64,000 nucleotides of DNA. Origin: Marchantia polymorpha subsp. ruderalis. Taxonomy: Eukaryota; Streptophyta; Marchantiopsida; Marchantiales; Marchantiaceae. Each line of letters opens with the position of its first letter. The first letter of the stretch is position 1. The notes below the pieces were generated by a model. The model made no database searches. It saw nothing but the letters and a program-made list of their open reading frames with translations, and was not told the DNA's origin. A program made the position numbers and the translations under genes. Below are positions 54,340-64,000 of the stretch, piece by piece. The DNA lies in NCBI GenBank assembly GCA_037833965.1, contig AP031355.1, forward strand, positions 20,051,501-20,115,500, in the 5' to 3' direction.

Positions 54340-55261
54340 TAGATCAAGGCGTTTTGCCTTGGGACTCTTCCAGTTTCGGAAGTGCAGATCAGGAACTCAC
54401 TTTCTTGGCGTGTTTGTGCATTTTGGTCCTGGCACCACGTAGAGAAGCTGCAGCATAGCGAAGTTACCGTATGTTGTAGTTGAAGGCCTTCGGCTGAATG
54501 TTCAGAGCTAGCACCCGGTTAGAGACTTGAGTAGTGCAGATCTGCACCTGCGGGTGATTTCTGATGCTCAGAGCCGGCTGCGAGTTAGAGACTTGAACAG
54601 TTCCCCCTTACTCCTTCGAGTGACATATCCTGATTGTACTCCTACGGGAAGTTTCCCCTGAATGCCAAAGTGAAGTTTTATTACTTCGTGTAAGCCTTGG
54701 TTTGCAATTCAGGTTGTGTGTGTGTTACTGGATCGTGTCTCAGTTAAGTTCTCAGTCGGGTCTGCACTCCCTGCGTTTGGTGTGAGAGTCGAGGGTGACG
54801 TCCACGGCGTATGAAGAGGCTTCGTTCCGAAGTGGGAAGTCCAGTCCGGGTACCCTACGCTAGTTCCTGGCGGAAGGGCAGTAAAAGCCGGAGTGGGACG
54901 CACTACCTGCAGAACCTCTGAGTGAACTTTTGAGACACTTTCCTCCTGAAATCCGAACCGGAGGTCCTGACCGACCTCCGAGTTGTGCTTTTTGCCAGTT
55001 TCAGGTGTGTGTGTGTGTGTGTGTGTTGAGTGACCACGCTGTACCGTGCATCCTCCGAGCATCCTCCGAGTCGAGATCCTCCTCCGAGTCGAACCTCCGA
55101 GTCGAGCACTGCAGTATTTCTGGGAGTGACAGTCGCCTAGAATTCAAACTCTACAAAAGTCTGTTAAACGTGACACTTTTACTCTGTGTGTTGCCTCTGT
55201 CCCTCTGGGTTCGATCTTTTTACCACCATACTGCAGTTTTAGCCTTTGGTGGGTTATTACA

Positions 55262-58200
55262 ATGCAGTAAGAATGGGGAAGGGGAATAATATCAATATTG
55301 GCCTACTCACAGAAGTGAGCGTTGTCGTGCGTTATAATGTGCCCGATTATATATTTGCAATCTCAAAGGTTGTCACAACACCTACACTATTAACCTGAGG
55401 AGGAAAAGTTTTTCACCGATTTTGTTAAAGTCAACGAATTTAACGACATCATGATATTGTTGTTAGACATCTACAACTTGCAGATGGTTTATATATGACC
55501 TTGAAAGAGAAGACGACCTACAAATCTATGGTGCTAAAAATTAGTGGCCTGCAGTTTCAGCATTCATCTGAAAGTACACGTCTTAACATGAAGCATCAAA
55601 TTGCAGTTAAAGCTCGAAGTGAAAATAGGTGCTGGTCCAAGTAGAAAGACAGTTGCGGCAAAATATGCGGTGGAACTTCAAGCTGCATGACTTATTCTTG
55701 ACAGCCAAGTGCGCATGAGCATTGCCACCTTCCAAGTATTACTGTAGTCCGACGGCGTTGCTAGAATGAATGTTTGTAGAAGAATCTGTCATGCCCCTGA
55801 AAGCAGTATAGTGCTTTAGTTAATAAAATGCAGTTGCTCATTTCACTTGTTTTAATGTCTTATTATGACAGGCCAATGAACGAAGACAAAAATATCGTAA
55901 TGGAAGACTTGTCTTGCAACCTTGTGCTTACGGAGAGTAGCGGAGGAGAGGTCATAGGCTTGAATCAAACTATGGGTGAAGCTGAAGAATTACAAGGAGA
56001 AGATCTTCCCGAAATCCCTTCTTGCGTAGTCAGTACTGATATTAGTGGACAGAATGGCTGGCAATATTTGTGGACGTAGAGGTACGAATTCACGAAGCTG
56101 CAGTGAGATTAAAGTTCTCAGAATACATCATTATATTCTTGAAATATAATCCTTGCCACGTGAAGCGAAGAACTAAGTCTTTGCTGTCCATGTTTCCCAC
56201 TCTTATCAATGCTTTTTCATGGCATTTTTTTCTTCATTCGTTTGATTCTACAGCAATGAACGTTCCCAAGGGGACCCATTCTTTCCTGTACTATTTAACT
56301 TTCTCCAAAGACTGATACAATAATATCATCTCCGATACTTCCAAATCTTTTTCTACCGGTAACAATACTCCAGTAGAAGAGTCCCACATATGACTTAATA
56401 TGAGCAAACGGGTGTTAATTGTGGTACTGTGAAAGAAATTTCACAAAAACCTTGGACCTTGTTGGAAGTAGATCCTGTAAAATTTTACACGATCTACACG
56501 TGTCCAACAAGTACTACCCCTCGGAATACACTTTACGTAAGAAACTTGGGGAAGAAACACTTGTTTCTGTATTCGTACCTGAGACTTTCCTTTATCTTTA
56601 AGAAATCTCAACCTTTATACCTGCACCAACCATTAACAAAGTAAGGTGGGTCTTTCCATTTTCAATGACTGTTATGGATGAACAGGATTATAAATTCTTA
56701 GATGAAAGATGCATCATGAATGTTAACGAACAAATCTGGATCTTCACTCGTCCTACAGCCAGTAAGGATCACCAACAATGTTTTGGGTTGATAAAGCTTA
56801 ACATTGTCAGGTTCTTTGATCTTTATTTAACATTTTCGAGATATTTTAGGACAATCGAATTGGCTATCACATGAGGTTGAAGATTTCTATTCATATCGAA
56901 AACAAGGTTGCAAACACTGCTCAAGTTTGAGTACATCGCATGGGCAATATAGATAACGATGTCTTAATCCAAAGAAAGCATGTTTTTGCTTCTTTCTAGT
57001 TGGATGAAAGAACATTTCAACTTCTCTGTAAAGTAACCGAGTTAATCATGCAAATATGCAGCGAGAACTGTTTAGTACGAAAACTGTCATTTAATCTTCA
57101 AAACGTCATTGGCGTTTCGCTTTATTAAGACTGTGATAGAGTATTATTAAAACTGTGATAGAGTAAACTTTCCTCACCCAGTATTCCGGACCTACCAACT
57201 ACTCATATGCTACGGCGAAGAGAAGATATTTTGCTTCGACAACCTCTGTTGTTGAAAGCAAACCGAATTTTAAATACATATGATTCTCTAATAATCTAGA
57301 TTGTACACCCTTGTCATACTACAACTCGCCTCGAAATATTGAGCTAATATTTCGAGTCAATAAACTATTGAGGCATTTGTCCAACTACATATCGCGTCCA
57401 ACTACAATATAAAACTAGAGTACACGAAGTGTGGACTTTAGTTCCATTACCATTGTTACTTCTCCTCACAAAGCTCCGGAGTGCATTGTGGTGCAAGCTT
57501 CAAACCGCCAATCACGAGCTGTTTCAAATGCTTCAATTACTGCAAGCCAACTCCAAGGGGAGAGACTAGACATTGTGAGGCTATTCTATTTGGATCTGAA
57601 TACCTGAAAAGACGCCAGGCAATAAACATCAGTGCACTATTACTAATTTGAAGAAATAAATGGTCGGATTAGGAAAGGGTGTAAGAGTATCTACCTCTGA
57701 TCATCGATCGATGCTGACAATGTGCCAGCCATATGGGCGAATCATAAAAGAAAAATAAATTCTCGACTCCGGCATCCATCTATCTGCATACCCAGCAACA
57801 AGCTTGTTGCTTTCTTAAATCAACTTAGAGCAGAGCAGTAAAGTCTCCTGGCTATCACAGTTCTGCACATCACACGATGAGCATTAGTACAAAGAGATAG
57901 CTCCAAAATCACAAGAAACGTACGCAGTATGACACTTTAATCATAAACAGCCCCATGAGAACAAATGTATATTGAGATCGAGAGAGAGGAGAGACCATTA
58001 CCGAATCGTACTTCTCCACTCGCCCCATGCAAAACATTCGCCGCCGACTAGCGTTCGCTGCTCAAGCATCCGCTCCGAGAAACGTAAACTGAAAGCAATA
58101 CACAATTACTTTCGCAGTGTCGTCCTCTATGTCAAAATGGAAGAAGGGAAGAGAGAAAATTCGCTCCGAGAAACATTATCTGAAGCCAATGCACGATCGC

Positions 58201-59001
58201 CGTCCCAGCCTTGTTCTCGATGCGAAAATGTAAGAAAGGAAACGAGTGCGTTGCAATTTTGTGGCTGCGCTGTAGCGGGTTGCGTGCACGGTAACGAGGA
58301 CGTAACGGCACTGGGCTTGGAGCTGTTACAGCGGGCTGGGAGCTGTTGGAGCTGTTGGGGAAACGTTACAGGCTTTGGAATTCAAAATCCAGGAGAGCCG
58401 ATGTGGAACGTACGATGTTAGCTCCCACAACATATATGGAGCCGTCCCTGACACTCCATCTTTCATCACAGCGTCCTTTCATTTTACAAATGGTACAGAA
58501 GAAAACTCGTCATCGAAGGTGCTCAATCCCTCTTCCCCAGCAATCTGCGTTTCCTGGAGGGCGGAGAATCCTCAGGCTCCTCCTCTGAGTTCAGTCGCGT
58601 GATGTCTTCTTCTTGCTCGTCTTGTGCCTCACTATCTTGTTGGTTGTCTGGTGACTTGTCTTGCATCCTTGTGCTAATGGAGCGTAGCGGAGGAGAGGTC
58701 ATACGCTTGAATCAAACTATGGGTGAAGCTGAAGAATTACAAGGAGAATATCTTCCCGAACTCTCTTCTTTCGTAGTCAGTACTGATATAAGTGCACAAA
58801 GGTCTTGAATGGAGTCCAGAATATGTTGCTGGCAAACGTATCCAGGATAAGACTTGCATGATCCTGGATGTGACATGGAATGTTCTACATCACCAACGCT
58901 TGAAATCTTATTCCAGGGCTTCTTCGTCTTTAAGCATTACAGACCAATATGCATTGTAAACAATTTGCTATTTGATCAAGAGTGACTTTGAACGCGTGGC
59001 T
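55262..59001. repeat. Host tandem-array unit 2, last part
   Basis: Starts with ATGCA (right duplication of C) and is collinear with about 11845-15582. It includes both members of the intra-unit 146-bp duplication (about 55900-56045 and 58655-58800). No gene supported; the plus-strand frames at 55828-56079, 56070-56315 and 56665-56874 match those of unit 1 but show no known domain. Confidence 0.8.
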
Positions 59002-61690
59002 TGCACTACCGGAGACATGAGCAAGCCACTGATTTTTGGAAGTTATAAACACCTAGCTGAAGTACGTGTTTTTTTTCTTTGCGGCTTATTCTATTGCAGC
59101 GAGGAATTCGAATGCACTGGAATGGCTGGCTAGTAAAAATATAGCAGATGAAGCTGCCAGGGTATTGCGATGCGTCTGTTAAAAGTATCGTGCATCCTAC
59201 ATCATGAAACGGGGAGATATAGCATTCTTCTAGCCCATGTATGTACTGGGCTCTACAATCTTCTCAAATCTCTTCAATTCCGGATGAACTTCTGATCAAG
59301 TGTGGATTCCGGATATTGACAGTGGTAATTCTTCGTCCATATCACTTCTAGTTGAATATTACACGCGTGTCTTTAATACGGGTCATTTTATCAGTTCGGG
59401 TCATCTTCTACGGTAGCTCGGGAAGTGATACTTTGGTTTCAGCGGCCGTGGAGCAGTATTAAAATGTGTAGACAGTACTTGTAAACTAGGTGGGAGAATT
59501 CGGACTGGCCAGATGGCAGCCAAATGCGAGCACAGCAGTTGAAACGATTGTGATTAGTACTCACGGGTGAGTGGTTCGGCTTGAATTGAAAGTCGTCAGC
59601 AACATATTGAACTGATTGAGTATGCTTTCTACGGACCTTTCCATGCGTCGGTGACTGGATGTACTGAAGTACTAGACCAGTCTCAAGCTTCTAAGGTTTG
59701 GGAACTGATAGTGCATATTAAGTTCAGGTCAAACGAACTAAATTAACCTCAGGTACCATCTTCAGCGACCGCAAACACATCACCATTTATGCATCGTTGC
59801 GAGCATCAGGAGCTTTGCGAAGAAATCGTCGCATAATTTCCTCATCTATTTCATTTTGCAACTTAGGTGTCACAAAAATCTAACAATGCCCTCGAAGTTC
59901 AAGCCATCGGTTAACGCTGTAAGCAGGTGTTCCGTATCCTGGAGGGAGGGTTCCCCAGCTCCAACAGCAGGAGTTTTGAGAAAATCGTCACTGATGCTTC
60001 CAGTCATGCGAGTTCCAGCAGAGGGTTGAGCCAAATGGAATCACTAGACTCACGCCCTGTCGTTGCCAGATCTACTGAGCTCATAAGCTACTCGTTCTTC
60101 AATTGGAGCTACGAAGAAGAGCGAGAGCAGATCCTTGCTCACTGTGAACCATTGTTCATAGACTCACGTCCCATTAAAGGCAGCAGAGACGAAAAAATGG
60201 AAGATAGTCAAGATCCTCGCTTTTTCCAAACCTTTCTGACAGTGACATGTTGTTGACATGTCTGGGTACATAGTTCCCTCCGGATTTTTGCTGTAGTGTC
60301 CTCTGAAGTAGCGAAGTTTTGTGAAGAATGGTATCCTCGCGAAACCAGAATAATTATCTTGACGGAAGAAACGGGCTGGACTAGCAGCAATACACGAAGA
60401 ACGGATGAGGATCGTTTCATTCAAAACTGGACATGAGAAGCCCACTGTAGCCCACTATTTGAATGTAATATTTGGATTCAAAGTTGTGACACTTCCAGAA
60501 AATTCTTTTTGGGATCTTGTGATAGTGGTTTCATCCACATGTAACCCTCAGTCCACTTCATAAGAATCAACACACGATCTGCTCACAGAGATATAAGACC
60601 GTCTCCAACTGAGGCCATGACAATATGCAGCGATCATGCAGATTGCTAAAGATTGTATCTTCACATGTACGCGTTTTTCAATTGTTTTTATAAACAGCCA
60701 AGTCAAGTTTGTTCCAAGAGCAGCATCGTGGTTGGCTTGTTTATTTTTTGTTATCAGTTGCTGTGATATTTAGATAACCGGTTTTCTAAATGGAACGATA
60801 CACATTGGACACTATGCTCGGAAAAAGTGTTCTATGAGAAAACGAAAATCAGGTATTTTTGTAAAGCGGCAATTGAAACGCAAGAGAAAGACCGTGGCCA
60901 ACGACACAAAATACAGGCAATTGAAGTTCAGCCCAAGGGCCGAGAACTTGAAGACTTCTAATCTCTTTTGTATTTGAGTTGAGCCTCCTCAACCCCAACC
61001 CCAACCCAGTCTTAAGATTGGTATTTGTGGTTGTGTTTAGCAATTTTACTGGGAGGGGGAAATACTTGATCGTACACAGTTGGTGCTCTTGGGCGCGTGC
61101 TGACTATCCAAACAAGAGTGATGGCCTGATGGAAGAAAAATTATTACAAAGCCCGAATGGTCGCCCATGAGTCAATTAAGCAAGGATTTTGACGTCATGA
61201 TGTATTTTCGAGAATTTTCCGTCTTCATGAGAACCGAGTCCAACTTTACAGACCACGATTCAATTGATTCAGTCTGATTATCTCCATTCGTTTTCTCCAC
61301 CATCTGATTGAGTCTCTTGAGAATTATTTTCAGAGTTAGAACGCTGCCGCTTTTCTTCTGCTGCCTCCATAAAGTTGATTCTTGTAAGTCTCTGAGTATC
61401 TTTCCATTTCCAGCAGCATGAGTACAGGGACTACCGGGGGTCAGTGATGATCACTCCCTGGATATGGTTTTTCCCAATCAAGAATATGAGTAGTGATGCA
61501 GAGGCGTCTCCAGGTTGTGCTCCGCCCATGCTATTTCTGACAGGTACAGAATCAGCTGAACTGAAGGTCCTGTCGATCAAGTCATCAAGGTCGCCGTGTC
61601 CTAGGATGATTTGCAGTTATCGGAAGCAGTCTTCGTACGTTGATTGATATTTAGTCCCCTCGTGTTACATCTGCTTCGATCAGTCATCAC

Positions 61691-61972
61691 ATGAAAAATT
61701 CCAAATCAAGGAAAAGCAGCGATCAGAGGCAGCTGATGGTCAAAGTCATGGTGCTGAAGCAGTCGAGGGGTGGCGGCGGGTCGCAGAGCTTGGTGGTAGT
61801 GGTCGATGCGACGAGGGAACTGTCTCTGAGTGCTTTGCAACGGGCAATTACCAACGCTGTGTGCCGGAGATGGGATCCCGACAATTGGTATTCCATCAGG
61901 TTCATGATCCCAGTGCATAACCTTTCAGGATGGCTAATCACGCGGGCATGTAACAACTCTGCGAGGATATAA
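61691..61972 (+). pseudogene. USP-like 93-codon ORF fragment, copy 3
   Basis: Third copy of the frame at 9873-10154 and 20751-21032, same length, with a few substitutions (start MKNSKSRKSSDQ). The three copies keep the frame without indels. No start or splice context is evident. Confidence 0.3.
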
Positions 61973-62126
61973 CATTCTCCATCATTTGTTTGCACACTAA
62001 TCCATGTCTTCGAATCAGATGCATCGGGGTTGGCTTCCCGGCTCCAGATGTGGCAGTATGGAGACGATGCTGGTTATGATGGCCTTTCGGTGCTAGTTCT
62101 CAGATTGTACTTTGCTGCAAAGTTTG

Positions 62127-62393
62127 TCATCTGACAGACTCTTTCGGTAAAATTGTATTATTATTGGTGTCATTTCTAATCTGATTGTGTGTATCAGACT
62201 TTGCAGAGTGAGATGTTTCAGTGATGTTGGTTGGCTGGTGACTGATCTCCTTGTTCTCGGACCTTTCATTTGTTTTCACGTTGGGCAGTTTCCAGTACTG
62301 TAGTTTGTTATCATCATCAATTGCAAGCATAATTTTTTTTCTAGAGAATTTGAAATATGACGTCTGAAAGTTAACAACTTGGAGCTTTGGAAC
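62127..62393 (-). pseudogene. WD-like exon fragment, best copy
   Basis: Minus-strand frame of 88 codons reading VPKLQVVNFQTSYFKFSRKK, then IMLAIDDDNKLQYWKL, then a polar tail (NERSENKEISHQPTNITE). The FSRKKIMLAIDDDNKLQYWKL-type pattern is loosely like a WD40 blade (hydrophobic strand, D-[xx]-K, W). Copies at 23736-23945 (open) and 10377-10560 (one-base deletion). No second blade found. Family assignment is weak. Confidence 0.3.
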
Positions 62394-64000
62394 TTTGAAC
62401 AGACGTAGTTATCGTAATGTTGACTAGACTAATGTTGACTTCTGTGCACACTCCCAGAGACCACTCTACATGTACATTGTTAGCTATGCTTACGCGTTGG
62501 ATCAAGATTCACTAGTATTCCGTTATGCTTTCTCTCAAAATTTTTAAGTAATGCATTGCAGTGTTAAGTGAAAACAGGAGGATGTTTTCTAAATGTACCA
62601 TACACGGATTTTAGTGTATTTGGTACCTTTCGATGCATACGTTGAAGTTTATCAAGGAATAACGCAATCCGGAGCCTATATAGATATTGGAAGTACTTCA
62701 ATCTTCTGATTTCTTACCTAACCTTTAAGATGTTCGACAATGGACAAGACTGAGCCACTGACGGGTGCCATACAATATAGAGTTTAGCCTGTAAGTATGG
62801 GTACAAAATCATACAACTCCGTAAGAGCTTTTTAGTTTTATTATTTGGAGACGTCTTTAACTAACACCATCACTTGAACTGAACTGCCACACTCTGGACC
62901 GTGTGTTTCACGTTGCATAGTGCATAGCGGATCAGGACATGAGAGATGGATGCAATACAATTGGTGATTGGGACGAGCTGAAGAGTGACTAGCCCTTGCG
63001 AGCTTGAATCACTGGAATAAACAGTTTTACCGACCCAGGTTCCACTTCAGATTGTGTTGTGCCGGCAACGGTCAGGAAGAAAGTAGGAAGATGCTGCTGG
63101 GCTGCGTGGGGAGAGAACAGCAATCGCGGGGAGAGATCAGTAAAACCATTTTGATCTCAAAAGAGTTCAAATTTTAGAGCTATATTCGCATCAAATGATT
63201 GGATTGTCGCTGAGCCCGCTTGAGATGCCGAGGTTGCTAAGGTGAAAGTGAACTGCCTTTTTGTTCATATTCTCTACAGCCACAATTATCGCCGCAATTA
63301 TCTTTTCTGTCGTATTTGGTCGGATGAATCTATTAAACCTAGAATTTGGTCCCAAGACGAATAATGACAAATTTTCCTAGAATTATCTCCACCTTTTGTC
63401 GATTCTCTAATTGCTGATCAGGCAGCCTAAGTTAATGTGGAGAAAAGCGATACTTTGACTTTGTCCTACTACGCATATCTCACAAACTTAAGACTTGTTC
63501 AAAACCTTAGCACTTCCCAGCTTTGACTCGACAGTGATGAAAATTTGTGGAAGTAGTGGAGGCCTAAAATCGTCTCCGCGCAGGTGGTATATATTTACGG
63601 TTCAAGTCTAACGACTCTTGATTTCGAGATGATGTCTCCAACGTCTGGATGAAGTCATAATGGGGACGGGGAATAACATCAAAATTGGCCAACTCACAGA
63701 AGTGAGCGTTGTCGTGCGTTATAATGTGCCTATTTTGATTATATATTTGCAATCTCAAAGGTTATCACAACACCGACACTATTAACCTGAGGAGGAAAAG
63801 TTTTTCACCGATTTTGTTAAAGTCAACGAATTTAACGACATCATGATATTGTTGTTAGACATCTACAACTTGCAGATGGTTTATATATGACCTTGAAAGA
63901 GAAGACGACCTACAAATCTATGGTGCTTAAAATTAGTGGCCTGCAGTTTCAGCATTCATCTGAAAGTACACGTCTTAACATGAAGCATCAAGTTGCAGGT

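Larger units (their letters stand above)
45528..55261 (+). mobile_element. Solo LTR C, interrupted by solo LTR E
   Basis: Plus-strand LTR from TGTGGTAACAC (45528) to GGTTATTACA (55261) with a perfect 5-bp duplication ATGCA (45523-45527, 55262-55266). Removing E and one CTTCT leaves about 4.86 kb, one LTR length, with no internal gag/pol, so it is a solo LTR made by recombination between the two LTRs of an older element. Its ORF is broken. Confidence 0.93.
59002..64000. repeat. Host tandem-array unit 3, cut by window end
   Basis: Collinear with 6693-12190 minus the unit-1 spacer, with near-identical stretches (60540-63480 versus 8714-11650). It carries no retroelement insertion in the visible part. 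The array probably continues beyond 64000. Confidence 0.85.

Overview
The window is nuclear DNA from a streptophyte, probably a land plant. The evidence is a Ty3/gypsy element without a chromodomain, with Athila/Tat-like reverse transcriptase motifs and a primer-binding site resembling plant tRNA-Asp, lying in AT-rich and mostly non-coding host DNA. The species cannot be fixed from the sequence; a bryophyte, lycophyte or fern is possible. I see no intact host gene.

Two kinds of DNA alternate. The host part is a large tandem array: a unit of about 8.9 kb starts at 6693, again at 15583 and again at 59002 (cut by the window end). Unit 2 is swollen to about 43 kb by insertions. The GC-rich part is a family of LTR retrotransposons with unusually long LTRs (4,867 bp) that each carry an 851-codon ORF. 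Copies: A (1-2237, minus, cut by the window edge, inserted in B); B (2238-6689, minus); F (25049-40573, minus), a complete 15.5-kb element with gag-protease, pol, PBS, PPT and a 5-bp target duplication ATACT; C (45528-55261, plus), a solo LTR with duplication ATGCA; E (49226-54092, plus), a solo LTR inside C with duplication CTTCT; and D (40779-45464, plus), a divergent recombinant relative with duplication ATATT. A further LTR-like insertion, G (21255-23735), carries a 31-bp minisatellite.

F is the key element. Its two LTRs differ at only four positions that I could find, so it inserted recently. Gag-protease and RT-RNase H-integrase lie in one reading frame, separated by a single TAG in the context TAG-CAA-CTA, which fits the tobamovirus-type leaky stop consensus (CARYYA). 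The 851-aa ORF lies upstream of the LTR TATA box, so in U3; the genomic RNA would carry it 3' of pol and of the polypurine tract, as MMTV carries sag. The protein has a conserved N-terminal domain that may match the plant 'Transposase_32' family, a disordered Pro/Thr/Ser/Arg centre, and a long C-terminal coiled coil. It is intact in four copies (B, E and both LTRs of F), open as far as visible in A, frameshifted and interrupted in C, and kept as a diverged 5' half in D.

Small GC-rich hairpins (CGCC-GAA-GGCG, CCGACT-nnn-AGTCGG and CGCCTG..CAGGCG types) are scattered through the LTRs, inside and outside the ORF. The host units hold only weak gene traces: a USP-like 93-codon ORF kept in all three units, and a minus-strand WD-like exon fragment.
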